From contig NZ_CP154468.1 of NCBI RefSeq assembly GCF_039545455.1, positions 434,001 through 498,000 of the forward strand: a DNA stretch of 64,000 bases. Direction: 5' to 3'. This DNA comes from Brucella sp. BE17 (lineage in GTDB: Bacteria > Pseudomonadota > Alphaproteobacteria > Rhizobiales > Rhizobiaceae). The notes under the pieces are model-generated. The model ran no database searches, was not told the origin of the DNA, and saw only the letters and a program-made list of their open reading frames with translations. Every line of letters begins with the position of its first letter. Position 1 is the first letter of the stretch. Position numbers and translations under genes: made by a program. Shown one piece after another: positions 1-10,366 of this stretch.

Positions 1-260
1 ATGCAGACACGGTCGCCAACTTTCAGATGGGTGACATTGGCCCCCACTTCGCTCACCGTTCCTGCGGCTTCATGGCCGAGCACCATCGGCTCGTTGACCA
101 CGAAATCGCCGATACGACCATGGGTGTAATAGTGCACGTCACTGCCGCAAACGCCGACCGTGTGCAGTTTGATGCGCACATCGTCCGCGCCCATTTGAGT
201 GGGCAGATCGATATCGCGCAGATTGAGTTCGCCGACGCGCTCCAGAACAAGTGCTTTCAT
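1..260 (-). CDS. Zinc-dependent alcohol dehydrogenase, xylitol/sorbitol dehydrogenase type (3' part beyond window)
   Basis: Reading the minus strand from the ATG at 260 gives about 86 codons that run off the window edge. The N-terminus has the GroES-like fold signature of medium-chain dehydrogenases: [10 protein letters not shown], with the catalytic zinc ligand Cys38, then GHEAAG with His63-Glu64. The run Cys-Gly-Ser-Asp-Val-His-Tyr-Tyr is typical of polyol dehydrogenases (xylitol, sorbitol, L-iditol), which oxidise a sugar alcohol to a ketose with NAD+. It starts only 4 bp after the permease gene upstream, so it is the last visible gene of the sugar ABC operon and hints at a polyol substrate. 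The C-terminal NAD-binding half is not visible, so the exact substrate class is inferred. Confidence 0.85.
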   Translation of the reverse strand, partial: MKALVLERVGELNLRDIDLPTQMGADDVRIKLHTVGVCGSDVHYYTHGRIGDFVVNEPMVLGHEAAGTVSEVGANVTHLKVGDRVC

Positions 261-264
261 GTGA

Positions 265-1083
265 TCAGTCCTGATTTTGTTTTTTTGAGAAGGCGGCATT
301 GAGACCACCGGCCAGCAATCCGAGAAGGATGAGCGGCGGCAGCGACAGCAAGACCACGGCGGCGTTCAGAATGCCCCAGGGCACATTCATGCCAAGCTGC
401 GACATTTCCGAAGCGATGATCGGCAGGGTTTTCGCATTAGACGTTGTCAGCATCATCGCCAGCAGAAATTCGTTCCAGACCAGCACAAAAGCAAAGGCGA
501 TGGCCCCGAATATCTGAAAACGCGCGATAGGCAGCGACATGCGAAAGAATGTGGCGTAGCGTCCCAATCCATCAACCCGCGCCGCTTCCTCGACATGCAG
601 GCTGACCCGTTCGAATGCCGGGACCGAGAGCCAGATCGTGATCGAGGCGGTGGTGATGAAGTAGGTTACGATCAGCGACAAGCGCGTATCGTAAAGACCA
701 AGCCCCAGCCAGATGACCAGCATCGGAATGGCAACGGCGACGGGCGGCAGAAAGCGCAGCGACAACACGAAGAACTGTGCTTCAGCCGTCAGCCGGTTTT
801 TGTAACGCGCAATCACATAAGCCGCTGGAACGCCCAGAAGTGCTCCGAAGACCACCGCAGCCGAACAGATGATGACGGAGTTCGTCAAAGCGCGGGCCAC
901 GGAACGACGGTTGAGCACATAGCTCATATTGTCCCATACCGGCTGAAACAACAATTTCGGCGTGCTGACCAGAAGGTCGGCATTGGTTTTGAAGGCGTTC
1001 AGAAGCGTCCACAGAAGCGGTAACACCACCAGAGCCGACGCTATCAGCAGGATAGCACGAAGAAACAGGGTGGAAGCCTTCAT
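265..1083 (-). CDS. Carbohydrate ABC transporter permease, MalG/UgpE type
   Basis: A 272-residue inner-membrane protein with about six hydrophobic segments. It carries the inner-membrane permease (EAA) loop, here [20 protein letters not shown], which contacts the ATPase. The chosen start is the ATG at 1083, which overlaps the stop of the preceding permease gene (ATGA); an open frame continues upstream to 1101 but would intrude on that gene. The protein forms a heterodimeric channel with the product of 1080-1943 and imports the ligand of the binding protein at 2103-3353. No ATPase gene is visible in this operon; it may lie past the left edge of the window. Confidence 0.9.
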   Translation of the reverse strand: MKASTLFLRAILLIASALVVLPLLWTLLNAFKTNADLLVSTPKLLFQPVWDNMSYVLNRRSVARALTNSVIICSAAVVFGALLGVPAAYVIARYKNRLTAEAQFFVLSLRFLPPVAVAIPMLVIWLGLGLYDTRLSLIVTYFITTASITIWLSVPAFERVSLHVEEAARVDGLGRYATFFRMSLPIARFQIFGAIAFAFVLVWNEFLLAMMLTTSNAKTLPIIASEMSQLGMNVPWGILNAAVVLLSLPPLILLGLLAGGLNAAFSKKQNQD

Positions 1084-1943
1084 CGGTTCAGCCTCTTCCA
1101 TGCAACGGTGAAGATTATGATCGTCAGGACCATCATGATGACGGCCATGGATGAGGCGTAGGATATCTTTCCGGCCTCGATGAAGCCTTGCGAATAGGCA
1201 TACATATCGAGCGTTTCAGTCGAAATGCCTGGGCCGCCCCGTGTCATCACATAGACGAGGTCGAAGGAGCGTAGGCTTTCGATTGCCTTGACCAGCAGAA
1301 GACTTGTCAATGGCAGTTTAAGCATCGGCAAGGTGATGTATCGATGAATCTCCCACCGCGTCGCCTTATCGATCCGCGCGGCCTCTATGGGGTGCGCTGG
1401 CAGGGCTTCAAGCAGTTTCAAAATGATGACTGAGAAAAACAGCCCCCATTGCCAGACATCGACAAAGGCCACGCTCAAAAGAGCGCCCCACGGAGTGGAG
1501 AGGAGGTCGGGGGTGGTGCCGGTCAGTTCACGCACTGGCCACGTCAACGCGCCATATAGCGGATGAAATGCGAATTTCCACACGAACGCCGCGCAGACAC
1601 GAGGCAGCAGCACAGGAATGATGAACAAAAGACAAAGTATATTGCGCCAACGTGTATTTGCTGCCTCAAACATGGCAATACCCAACCCCACGCCGACCAG
1701 CATGGTCGACGACACGGTCAGGATTTCCCATTTGAGCGATACCCATAAAGCGTTGAGAAAACGCGGATCGCTGAAAAGCGTCACATAGTTCTGAAACCAG
1801 ACATAATGCACATCGCCTTGCGACAAAGTGCGGTTCTGGAACGAAATATTGACGGCATAAAGGGCTGGCACGAGGGCCAGCAGCATCAGGATGATCAGTG
1901 TCGGCCCCAGAAACACATAGGGCAAAGATCGTCCGCGTTTCAT
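1080..1943 (-). CDS. Carbohydrate ABC transporter permease, MalF/UgpA type
   Basis: A 287-residue membrane permease with an N-terminal hydrophobic segment (YVFLGPTLIILMLLALVP) and the usual EAA loop (PIEAARIDKATRWEIHRYITLP). The start at 1943 is set by an AAGGAG ribosome-binding site six bases upstream; the frame is open back to 2063, but that extension is rich in Cys, His and Arg and not membrane-like. It lies between the binding-protein gene and the MalG-type partner, with an ATGA overlap to the latter, so the three are surely cotranscribed. Substrate is unknown; a sugar or polyol is inferred from the dehydrogenase at the end of the operon. Confidence 0.9.
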   Translation of the reverse strand: MKRGRSLPYVFLGPTLIILMLLALVPALYAVNISFQNRTLSQGDVHYVWFQNYVTLFSDPRFLNALWVSLKWEILTVSSTMLVGVGLGIAMFEAANTRWRNILCLLFIIPVLLPRVCAAFVWKFAFHPLYGALTWPVRELTGTTPDLLSTPWGALLSVAFVDVWQWGLFFSVIILKLLEALPAHPIEAARIDKATRWEIHRYITLPMLKLPLTSLLLVKAIESLRSFDLVYVMTRGGPGISTETLDMYAYSQGFIEAGKISYASSMAVIMMVLTIIIFTVAWKRLNR

Positions 1944-2102
1944 GAAACGCTCCTTGATCGAAGAGTCCAGGCCGTTAACCGCACGATGCGCGCCCGGAAT
2001 TGCATAACAATAAAATGCTCTTGCGCAACGGACATGCCAGCGCGCATCGGACATGTCGGGCATGGCGTTTGAGCCTGCCCGACATGGAGTTGTAAAAAGC
2101 GA

Positions 2103-3353
2103 TCAGAGTTTGCCGGCGAAGGCCTCGAGTTCGTTGAGGGCTTCCTTGATGTCTTTACGATTGCCGGTGATCAGCTCCTCGAGCAGGATACCCCATTGAT
2201 TGCCCAGTTCCTGCCAGCGCTTGTCTTGCCAGAAGGTCACTTGCGTTTTTGCGCCGGTAGCGGCCATGGCGTCGGCAAGATTTTGGCCGAAGGTCTTGGC
2301 ATATTCAGGGCTTTGGAAGGTGCTCGTGCGTGTCAGTTCGCCCGGCTGTCCCGCTGCAAGACGACGCGCTTCCTGTTCCTTGGAAGTCGCCCAGGCAATG
2401 AACAAGCCAGCGCACGCTTTTTCGGCATCCGTTGCATTTGCCTTGGAAGCGATGGCAAAGCCATGCGCATATCCAGCACCGGGCAGTGGGGTCGGTGGAA
2501 CAGCAAAAGCCACTTTATCGGCAACCTGACTTTGCGCCTTGTCGACAGACATGCCGCCTAACGGAGCCGATTCGATGATGATCGCCACTTTTCCTGCACG
2601 GAAAGCGCCAGTAGACTCATCCCACGAGCCGGTCTGTGTGCCAGGGGCGGAATATTTGAAAAGATCGAGATATTGCTGCGTAGCATCGACCGTCGCATCG
2701 GAATTGAAAGCCGGTTTGCCGTCCTTGAACCACTCGCCGCCGTCCGCCTTGAACAACGGCATCCAACGCCAGACATTGGCACCCGATCCACGCTGTCCGC
2801 GCAATGCCGTACCATAGACGCCGTTTTTCGGATCATGAAGTTTAGCGACAGCGGCCTTGTATTCATCCCAGGTTTTGGGCGGCTCTATACCGGCCTTCTC
2901 CAAGAGATCCGTGCGATAAACCATCAGGTCGCCGCCGCCTTGAATAGGTGCGAACCACTGCTTTCCGTCATAGGTGGCGGCGGCGCGCATACCGGCATCA
3001 AAATCGTCGTAATCATAGTCTTTCGGATAAAAGCCTTCGAGCGGGACGATCCAGTCCGAAGACGCGAAGAGTGCCAGATTGGCCTCATCGACATAATAGA
3101 CATTATAGCTGCCGACCGTCGAGGCATCGGCCTGCGATTTGGCGCGCCGGTCGTTTTCATTGAGATAGCTGATCTCGAAGCCTGCTCCTGACAGTTCCTC
3201 GAATTCATCAACTTCCTGCTCCAAAAGCGTCAGACCATCGCGAGGCTGCGCGAGAATGCGCAGATCGTTTTCACATACGGCTGCGGCAAAACTATTGGAA
3301 GCAGCGGTGAGCGCAGCAAGTGCGACACCTGCCCGAAAAATGGCATTCAACAT
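2103..3353 (-). CDS. Extracellular solute-binding protein, family 1 (sugar ABC transporter)
   Basis: A 416-residue periplasmic binding protein. The N-terminus is a signal peptide (hydrophobic run, then SNSFAAAVCEN with an Ala-X-Ala cleavage site). The body has family features such as MVYRTDLLEKAGIEPPKTWDEY and an AFAVPPTPLPG region near the hinge. The start at 3353 is preceded by GGGAGG; the frame extends to 3368 through an ATG lying in the ribosome-binding region. It is the first gene of the operon and is divergent from the AraC regulator at 3491, which probably controls it. The ligand is not determinable from sequence; polyol or monosaccharide is a guess from the neighbouring dehydrogenase. 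Confidence 0.9.
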   Translation of the reverse strand: MLNAIFRAGVALAALTAASNSFAAAVCENDLRILAQPRDGLTLLEQEVDEFEELSGAGFEISYLNENDRRAKSQADASTVGSYNVYYVDEANLALFASSDWIVPLEGFYPKDYDYDDFDAGMRAAATYDGKQWFAPIQGGGDLMVYRTDLLEKAGIEPPKTWDEYKAAVAKLHDPKNGVYGTALRGQRGSGANVWRWMPLFKADGGEWFKDGKPAFNSDATVDATQQYLDLFKYSAPGTQTGSWDESTGAFRAGKVAIIIESAPLGGMSVDKAQSQVADKVAFAVPPTPLPGAGYAHGFAIASKANATDAEKACAGLFIAWATSKEQEARRLAAGQPGELTRTSTFQSPEYAKTFGQNLADAMAATGAKTQVTFWQDKRWQELGNQWGILLEELITGNRKDIKEALNELEAFAGKL

Positions 3354-3370
3354 GATTATCCTCCCCATGA

Positions 3371-3387
3371 ACGCTTTCTATAAGCGT
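3371..3387. promoter_or_regulatory. Inverted repeat in the binding-protein/AraC divergent promoter region
   Basis: ACGCTT and AAGCGT face each other across five bases (3371-3376 and 3382-3387). The repeat lies 18 bases upstream of the binding-protein start and within the 137-base divergent region shared with the AraC gene. It may be a regulator site or part of the leader. A six-base arm is short, so chance is not excluded. Confidence 0.35.
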
Positions 3388-3490
3388 CTAACAGGCGGAC
3401 TTTCGGAGAATAGCCGCAAAAGCACTAGATTGCTTTTTAACACCAACTGATACTATTATGACATAATTGAGGAGAATATAGCAAACAACC

Positions 3491-4444
3491 ATGCCAATTC
3501 CATCGGAAGTTCCCCTGTCGAAGCCTGCGCCAACGCAGAGCGCCTATTCTGCCATACGGGAGAGGATCAAGTTGCCGGATGGGCAATCCTACCTCATCCG
3601 CCGCGATGACTATCCGATTGCGATCTGCATCTGGAACTATCACCCGGAATGGGAACTTCATTATATTCCCGAGGCAAACGGCCTCGCTTATGTGGGTGAT
3701 TATGTCGGCTCCTTTGCTCCGGGTCATCTGGTGCTCACAGGAACCAATCTGCCGCATAACTGGATTACACCGGGCGCGACCAGCCTGCCGGGGCGTGACC
3801 TCGTTCTGCAATTCGACGCCGACGCGCTCGTGGGGGCGCGCACCGCCTGTCCTGAATTCGACATATTGCATCGGCTGAAGCCACTTTCCCTGCAAGGGAT
3901 CGAGATCACGGGGCGGGCTGCGGCGCGGATCGGAAGGATGATGGTCGATCTGCATCGCAAGGGCAACGCCAGCGGACTGGGCCTGTTCATCGATATTCTG
4001 AAGGCCATTGAGGCGACGTCCGAAAAACGCCTGTTGGCCAGTTCGCATTTCGTCTCGCTCTACAATGAAAAATCGGACCGGCGCCACAGGCGCATCGATG
4101 AGGCAATCCAGTTGCTGCAATCGACGCCATCCATGCAGATGCAGGAAGTTGCAGCGGCAATCGGTCTGGGATCGTCTGCTTTTTCACGCGCCTTCAAACG
4201 GCTGACGGGACTTGATTTTTCAGCTTATAGCCGTTCGGTGCGCGTTTGGCGCGCTCGCACCCTCCTGACTGAAACGGATATGTCTATAACCGATATATGT
4301 TTTGAAGCCGGTTTCAATAATCTGTCAAATTTCAATCGCTATTTCCGGATGGAAACTGGCCTGACGCCCCGCTCTTACCGTCAGGTTTCGCATATTCGCG
4401 CAAGTTCCATCGATGCCGCTCATGCTCATCCGCTTTCAATCTAA
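3491..4444 (+). CDS. AraC family transcriptional regulator
   Basis: A 317-residue regulator. The N-terminal half (about residues 30-130) reads as a cupin-like effector domain, with WNYHPEWELHYIPEANG and PHNWITPG motifs as in sugar-responsive AraC proteins. The C-terminal 100 residues hold the two helix-turn-helix motifs: MQEVAAAIGLGSSAFSRAFK and SITDICFEAGFNNLSNFNRY, then FRMETGLTPRSYR. A stop codon lies four codons before the ATG, so the start is fixed; the best ribosome-binding match (GGAG at 3471) is 16 bases away, longer than usual. It is divergent from the sugar ABC operon and is its likely activator, with the transported sugar or polyol as probable effector. Confidence 0.9.
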   Translation: MPIPSEVPLSKPAPTQSAYSAIRERIKLPDGQSYLIRRDDYPIAICIWNYHPEWELHYIPEANGLAYVGDYVGSFAPGHLVLTGTNLPHNWITPGATSLPGRDLVLQFDADALVGARTACPEFDILHRLKPLSLQGIEITGRAAARIGRMMVDLHRKGNASGLGLFIDILKAIEATSEKRLLASSHFVSLYNEKSDRRHRRIDEAIQLLQSTPSMQMQEVAAAIGLGSSAFSRAFKRLTGLDFSAYSRSVRVWRARTLLTETDMSITDICFEAGFNNLSNFNRYFRMETGLTPRSYRQVSHIRASSIDAAHAHPLSI

Positions 4445-4509
4445 CGCATATCTCTTAAAGTGGGGCCCGTTTTCAGGATAATATATGATTAAAAACAGAA
4501 TCTTAAAGC

Positions 4510-4539
4510 GCGTCTTCTGAATACACTAGAATGCGACGC
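4510..4539. repeat. Imperfect palindrome in the intergenic region
   Basis: GCGTC-TTCT and AGAA-tgc-GACGC face each other across nine bases in the 256-base gap between the AraC gene and the binding-protein gene. The motif AAAGCGCGTC with a matching GACGC arm resembles small intergenic palindromes common in Hyphomicrobiales; that resemblance is from memory. Also visible in the gap are an AGCC-T6-GGCT mini-hairpin (4553-4566) and a CGACCA/TGGTCG repeat (4659-4682). Confidence 0.4.
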
Positions 4540-4597
4540 AATACTGTGGGAGCCTTTTTTGGCTGATCGCCCGAGCCATGTGCGCATTCACGAAAGC

Positions 4598-4627
4598 TTC
4601 AAGCTACTGTTAAAGTCCTGTTATACT
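4598..4627 (+). promoter_or_regulatory. Possible sigma-70-like promoter for the oligopeptide-type ABC operon
   Basis: TTCAAG at 4598-4603 and TATACT at 4622-4627, 18 bases apart, lie about 75 bases before the binding-protein start at 4701. The -10 match is good and the -35 only fair. No operator was recognised. Confidence 0.35.
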
Positions 4628-4700
4628 AGCAGCCTATTCCCCGTGCAGTTTTTAAGATCGACCATTTGATTTTCTTTGGTCGTCACTGTCGGGGAAAGTT

Positions 4701-6329
4701 ATGCTTATCAATCGTCGTCACGCATTGGGCCTTATGGGCGCCACAGCCAGCACGTTCATCATGCCGGGTATCGTCCGCGCCGATCAACGACGCTCGATCA
4801 CGGTCGCTGTGCAGAAGATCACCAACAACAATACGCTCGATATCTGGAACGAACAGTCCAATGTCGGTGAGCGCATCTTCTTCCCCAATCTGTGGGAAGG
4901 CCTGATTCTGCGTGACTGGATGGGTAATCAAGGGCCTGTTCCCGGTCTCGCCACCGGATGGAACCGTCTTGATGACAAGACTATCGAATTAAAGCTTCGC
5001 CAGGGCGTAAAATTCCACAATGGCGACGAGTTGACCGCCGAAGACGTGGTGTTTTCCTTCTCCGATGAGCGTCTCTTTGCGGGCACCGAGCCTGCGGGTG
5101 GCAAGACGCTTTATGAAGCAAATTTCAAGCCGCAGACCGAAAAGGAGCTGCCGGCAGCAATTCCGGGTGTTTCGCGCCGTCTGTGGCCCGCACTGCGCGG
5201 CGTTGAAGCGGTCGATAAATATACTGTCCGCTTCCACAATGCGACGCCTGACGTGACACTCGAGGGCCGCCTTTACGCCTTCGGGTCGCAGATCGCCAAC
5301 AAGCGTGCCTGGGATGAAGCCAAATCCTACACTGAATGGGCGCGCAAGCCCGTGACCACCGGACCTTACAAGGTCGTCGAATTCAAGCCGGATGTGGAAC
5401 TCGTGCTTGAGGCCCATGACGACTATTGGGGCGCACGTCCGCCTTTGCAGCGTATTCGCTTCGTCGAGGTGCCGGAAGTCTCAAGCCGCGTCAACGGTCT
5501 CATTTCCGGGCAATATGATTTTGCCTGCGATCTGCCGCCGGACCAGATTGCCAACGTGGCGAACAATCCGGGACTTGAAATTCAAAGCTCGACGATCTGG
5601 AACCACCGTACAACGATCTTCAACACCCAGAACGAAATCCTGAGCAATCCGCTGGTGCGTCGCGCCATGACGCATTCGGTTGATCGTCAGGCGATCGTCG
5701 AAGCTTTGTGGGGCGGTCAGACCGTGGTGCCAGCCGGTTTGCAGTTTGAAAGTTTTCGCGCGTCCGACATGTTTATCGATGACTGGCAGCCACCAGAATT
5801 CGATCAGGAGCTTGCGCGCGATCTGCTCAAGCAGGCGGGTTACAAGGGCGACGCCATCCCTTACCGCCTGCTCAACAACTATTACACCAACCAGACATCC
5901 ACCGCGCAGGTGATGGTCGAGATGTGGAATCAGGTCGGACTCAATGTCGAGATAGAGATGAAGGAAAACTGGGACCAGATTCACAATCCCGAAGGCGTCA
6001 AAGGCGTTCGCGACTGGTCGGCTTCCAATAACATCAACGACCCCATCACCCCGATGGTCGTTCAGTTCGGCCCCAATGGCGAAGTGCAGCAGAAAAAGGA
6101 CTGGGCAAATGACGAGGTCAACAAGTTGTCAGTCGTCATGGAAACGTCGACGGATCGCGAAGAGCGCAAAAAGGCGATCCGTCGTATGCTTGAAATCTGC
6201 GAACGCGAAGACCCGGTCTATAATGTGCTGCATCAGAATGCCGTCTTCACCGGCATGAAGAAGGAATTGAACTGGAAGGCCGCACCGGCCTTTGCCATGG
6301 ATTTCCGCGCAGAAAACTGGAAAGTCTAA
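4701..6329 (+). CDS. ABC transporter substrate-binding protein, family 5 (oligopeptide/dipeptide type)
   Basis: A 542-residue exported binding protein. The N-terminus (INRRHALGLMGATASTFIMP) has twin arginines before a hydrophobic stretch and an Ala-X-Ala-like site (IVRADQ), so Tat export is possible. The family 5 signature is clear: GWNRLDDKTIELKLRQGVKF, then FHNGDELTAEDVVFSF and later RRAMTHSVDRQAIVEALWGG. Family members bind peptides, nickel, opines, glycosides or other solutes. It is the first gene of a six-gene set, separated from the ATPase gene by a terminator-like hairpin (6341). The phosphodiesterase at the end of the set suggests a phospho-headgroup ligand, which is inference. Confidence 0.92.
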   Translation: MLINRRHALGLMGATASTFIMPGIVRADQRRSITVAVQKITNNNTLDIWNEQSNVGERIFFPNLWEGLILRDWMGNQGPVPGLATGWNRLDDKTIELKLRQGVKFHNGDELTAEDVVFSFSDERLFAGTEPAGGKTLYEANFKPQTEKELPAAIPGVSRRLWPALRGVEAVDKYTVRFHNATPDVTLEGRLYAFGSQIANKRAWDEAKSYTEWARKPVTTGPYKVVEFKPDVELVLEAHDDYWGARPPLQRIRFVEVPEVSSRVNGLISGQYDFACDLPPDQIANVANNPGLEIQSSTIWNHRTTIFNTQNEILSNPLVRRAMTHSVDRQAIVEALWGGQTVVPAGLQFESFRASDMFIDDWQPPEFDQELARDLLKQAGYKGDAIPYRLLNNYYTNQTSTAQVMVEMWNQVGLNVEIEMKENWDQIHNPEGVKGVRDWSASNNINDPITPMVVQFGPNGEVQQKKDWANDEVNKLSVVMETSTDREERKKAIRRMLEICEREDPVYNVLHQNAVFTGMKKELNWKAAPAFAMDFRAENWKV

Positions 6330-6340
6330 TTTTTTTATCC

Positions 6341-6372
6341 ATGGCTGGCGTACTTGCGTCAGCCATTTTTAT
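6341..6372 (+). terminator. Rho-independent terminator or attenuator after the binding-protein gene
   Basis: ATGGCTGGCG and CGTCAGCCAT pair over ten positions (one G-U) around a TACTTG loop, followed directly by TTTTTATT. It starts 12 bases after the binding-protein stop codon. It can reduce read-through into the ATPase and permease genes, giving an excess of binding protein. Confidence 0.75.
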
Positions 6373-6418
6373 TGGGCGAAACGGTATCGACAGTTCAGCT
6401 GTTGCCATAGAGCGCCGT

Positions 6419-6445
6419 GCGTCCTTTCGGACACACAAAGGACGC
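6419..6445. repeat. Perfect nine-base-pair hairpin in the leader of the ATPase gene
   Basis: GCGTCCTTT and AAAGGACGC face each other across nine bases. There is no T-run after it, so it is not a standard terminator; an RNA-stability element or palindrome-type repeat is more likely. It lies just before the 61-bp dispersed repeat. Confidence 0.5.
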
Positions 6446-6452
6446 TCTAAAC

Positions 6453-6513
6453 TATTGAATCTACGCATCGTGCTTTCCAAAAATCGATTCCGATTTTTGG
6501 GCCGATACTGTAG
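6453..6513 (+). repeat. Dispersed intergenic palindromic repeat, copy 1
   Basis: A 61-base element starting TATTGAATCTACGCATCG and ending in TAG, containing a perfect hairpin: CCAAAAATCG and CGATTTTTGG around the loop ATTC (6477-6500). A second copy of the same length lies at 30403-30463, with about 48 of 61 bases identical by hand count. Both copies sit in the same orientation shortly before a start codon. Confidence 0.7.
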
Positions 6514-6531
6514 CCTTACGAGGAGAAGACG

Positions 6532-7541
<1,010 letters not shown>

Positions 7542-7545
<4 letters not shown>

Positions 7546-8516
7546 GCTTTCTTCTCGAAGCACGCAATCTCGTGCGCACCTATGAGGGCGGCGGCATGTT
7601 TCGCAAGAGCGATCCGGTCAAAGCCGTCGATGGGGTCAGCCTTGCCGTCAAACCCGGCGAGACGCTCGGCATTGTGGGTGAATCGGGTTGCGGCAAGTCT
7701 ACACTCGGGCGCATGCTGCTCGGCATTGATGATGCGACTGAAGGCGAAGTGCTTTTTGAGGGAAAGCTGCTGCCGCCGCGCAATACGCAGGCGTGGCGCA
7801 AACTGCGTGCCCAGATGCAGCTGGTTTTTCAGGACCCGCTCGCGGCCCTTGATCGTCGTCTGACTATTGCCGCGCAGATCGGCGAGCCTTTGCGCATCCA
7901 CGGCATCGCTAAGGGCCGGGACGTGAAGGACCGTGTCGAGGAATTGATGATGTCGGTCGGTTTGCGCCGCGATCAGGGTGAGCGCTATCCACATGAATTG
8001 TCAGGCGGCCAGCGCCAGCGCGTCATCATCGCACGCGCGCTGGCGACAAACCCGCGCCTGCTCGTTTGCGACGAGCCGGTTTCAGCGCTCGATGTTTCCA
8101 TTCAGGCGCAGATCGTCAATCTGCTGCGCGATTTGCAGGAGCGCCATGGCGTCGCCATGGTTTTCATCAGCCACGATCTCAAGGTGGTGCGCAATATCTG
8201 CGACCGTGTGGCGGTGATGTATCTGGGCAAGATCGTCGACGAAGCGGGTTCCGGTTTGATATTCGAAACACCGCAGCATCCTTATACGAAGGCGCTGGTT
8301 TCGTCCGTGCCGGTTCCGGGAAAGCGGCTCGAACACCGCATGATCCTCAAGGGAGAGCCGCCCAATCCGGCCAACCGTCCGGATGGATGCGTGTTTCACC
8401 CTCGTTGCCCCATGGCAGGCTTTCAATGTCCCACAGTCATGCCCGATCTTGAAGTGACCGGATACGACCGGCGCACCGCCTGCCATTTTGTCGATCCCCG
8501 CAAAACGGCGGCATGA
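7542..8516 (+). CDS. Oligopeptide-type ABC transporter ATP-binding protein, DppF/OppF type
   Basis: A 324-residue second ATPase of the heterodimeric pair. Walker [12 protein letters not shown], the family-typical [15 protein letters not shown], signature [15 protein letters not shown], Walker [13 protein letters not shown] and FISHDLKVV are all intact, as is the C-terminal [12 protein letters not shown] extension with [14 protein letters not shown]. It overlaps the upstream ATPase gene by ATGA and is followed seven bases later by the first permease gene. Confidence 0.92.
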
Positions 8517-8523
8517 GGCTTTC

Positions 8524-9453
8524 ATGATCACCTATATCACATCCCGTCTGCTGCGCGCCCTTGTCACCGTCTTCCTGGTCATGACGTTTGCTTTCGTCGT
8601 GCTGCGCATGTCCGGCGATCCGGCACAGATCATGCTCGGCCCCGATGCGCCGCAGCAATCGGTTGATGCCTTTCGCAAGGCATGGGGGCTCGATGATCCT
8701 TTATGGCTGCAATATCTCTCTTATCTCAGAGGGATATTGAGCTTCGATTTCGGCGTCTCCATGCGTGACAAGGCACCGGCACTCGATCTCGTCTTGCAGC
8801 GCGTGCCTGCAACGCTTCAGATTACGATACCGGCGCTTATCATAAAGCTGGCTCTGGGGATTCCGGCCGGCGTTTATGCAGCACTACACCGGCAGGGCTT
8901 TGCGGATCGCGGTGTTATCACGCTGTCCATTTTAGGCTTTACTATTCCGTCCTTCGTGCTCGGGCTTGTGCTGGTGCTGATTTTTTCGATCCAGCTTGGC
9001 GTTCTGCCGTCGGGTGGCAGCGACACATGGGTCCATGGCATCCTGCCCACCATCACGATTGCCATCGGCGGCACGGCCATTCTGGCGCGCTTTTCCCGCT
9101 CCGCAATGATCGAGGTGCTCGGTCAGCCCTATATCCGCACCGCCTCGGCCAAAGGTGTGAGCTGGAACGATGTCATCTGGAAACACGCTCTGCCCAACGC
9201 CTCGGTGCCGATCGTTACCATTGCCGGATTGCTGGTCGGGGGCGTACTGATCGTCGGCGCGGTCGTGGTGGAATCGATTTTTTCGTGGCCCGGCATCGGC
9301 AGGCTTCTGGTCGTCTCTGTCGCCAATCGCGATCTGGCCGTCGTGCAATGCCTCCTGCTGGTCATTGCAAGCTGCATGGTCGTGGCCAATCTCGTGGTCG
9401 ATGTGCTCTACGGCGTTCTTGATCCCCGCCTGCGGGCAAAATCCGCGCATTAA
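8524..9453 (+). CDS. Oligopeptide-type ABC transporter permease, DppB/OppB type
   Basis: A 309-residue permease with a first membrane helix right at the N-terminus (RLLRALVTVFLVMTFAFVVL), the conserved RMSGDPAQIMLGPDA segment after it, and the C-terminal VVESIFSWPGIGRL and DPRLR motifs. The start at 8524 follows the upstream stop by seven bases; a longer frame to 8488 would overlap the ATPase gene. It forms the channel together with the next gene product. Confidence 0.92.
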   Translation: MITYITSRLLRALVTVFLVMTFAFVVLRMSGDPAQIMLGPDAPQQSVDAFRKAWGLDDPLWLQYLSYLRGILSFDFGVSMRDKAPALDLVLQRVPATLQITIPALIIKLALGIPAGVYAALHRQGFADRGVITLSILGFTIPSFVLGLVLVLIFSIQLGVLPSGGSDTWVHGILPTITIAIGGTAILARFSRSAMIEVLGQPYIRTASAKGVSWNDVIWKHALPNASVPIVTIAGLLVGGVLIVGAVVVESIFSWPGIGRLLVVSVANRDLAVVQCLLLVIASCMVVANLVVDVLYGVLDPRLRAKSAH

Positions 9454-9465
9454 GGAGATCACCCC

Positions 9466-10356
9466 ATGACAGACACAACGATCTCTCCGCTCATTCAGGC
9501 CCGTGCGTCTGAGAAACGCGCGCCCGGCTTCATAACGCGCCTGCGCGCGGCCATGCCGGTGAGTATAATTTTTGCAGCACTCTGGCTCGCCCTTATGGTG
9601 TTCGTGGTGTTCTTTGCCGATCTTATCCGTCCCTATTCGATTACCAAAATGGACCTGATGGCACGGCTTGTTCCTTATGGCACGCCCGGTCACTGGCTTG
9701 GTACGGATGAGCTTGGCCGCGATGTCTATTCGCGCCTGATCCAGTCGATCCGCGTGACGATGATCATTGCTTTTGGTGCCACGATCCTCTCGGCTTTTTT
9801 CGGAACGCTGCTGGGTTTTCTCGCCGCGCGATTTCGCGGATGGGTCGAGCATCTCGTGGTGATGATGGCTGATTTTCAGGCCGCCCTTCCTTTCATGATC
9901 CTGGCCCTCGCGGTGCTTGCCTTCTTCGGCAATTCGATGGCGCTCCTCATTTGCCTGATGGGCTTTTATGGCTGGGAACGCTATGCGCGCATCGCACGCG
10001 GGCTTGCGATTTCGGCTGGCGCGCAAGGCTATGCCAATGCCGTGGTGCAATTGGGTGCCACGCCGTTCCGGGTCTATTTCCATCACATCCTGCCCAATGT
10101 CGCCTCAACGCTGATCGTATCGATGACGCTCATTTTTCCGGAAATTATCCTGATGGAATCAAGCCTTTCCTTTCTCGGGCTGGGTGTCCAGCCACCGGCC
10201 ACCTCTCTGGGAAATATGGTTGGGTTTGCGCGTGAATATCTGACCCAGGCACCCTGGATCATGCTGGCACCTGCGCTTGTGATCGTACTGACCACCCTTT
10301 CAATTTCCCTCCTCGGCGACTGGCTGCGCGACAAGCTTGACCCGACCCTGCAATAG
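9466..10356 (+). CDS. Oligopeptide-type ABC transporter permease, DppC/OppC type
   Basis: A 296-residue permease with the DppC hallmarks: HWLGTDELGRDVYSRLI after the first helix, the EAA-like loop (GATPFRVYFHHILPN) and SSLSFLGLGVQPPATSLGNM near the C-terminus, ending GDWLRDKLDPTL. An AAGGAG ribosome-binding site lies before the ATG. It is second partner of the DppB-type permease and is followed ten bases later by the phosphodiesterase gene, implying co-expression of uptake and breakdown. Confidence 0.92.
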   Translation: MTDTTISPLIQARASEKRAPGFITRLRAAMPVSIIFAALWLALMVFVVFFADLIRPYSITKMDLMARLVPYGTPGHWLGTDELGRDVYSRLIQSIRVTMIIAFGATILSAFFGTLLGFLAARFRGWVEHLVVMMADFQAALPFMILALAVLAFFGNSMALLICLMGFYGWERYARIARGLAISAGAQGYANAVVQLGATPFRVYFHHILPNVASTLIVSMTLIFPEIILMESSLSFLGLGVQPPATSLGNMVGFAREYLTQAPWIMLAPALVIVLTTLSISLLGDWLRDKLDPTLQ

Positions 10357-10366
10357 GAACATCGCA

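Noticed and set aside
8932..10086. Long open frame (384 codons) on the minus strand opposite the two permease genes
   Set aside because: It is antisense to well-conserved permease genes, has no recognisable domain and a highly charged, His- and Arg-rich composition typical of a shadow frame in GC-rich DNA.
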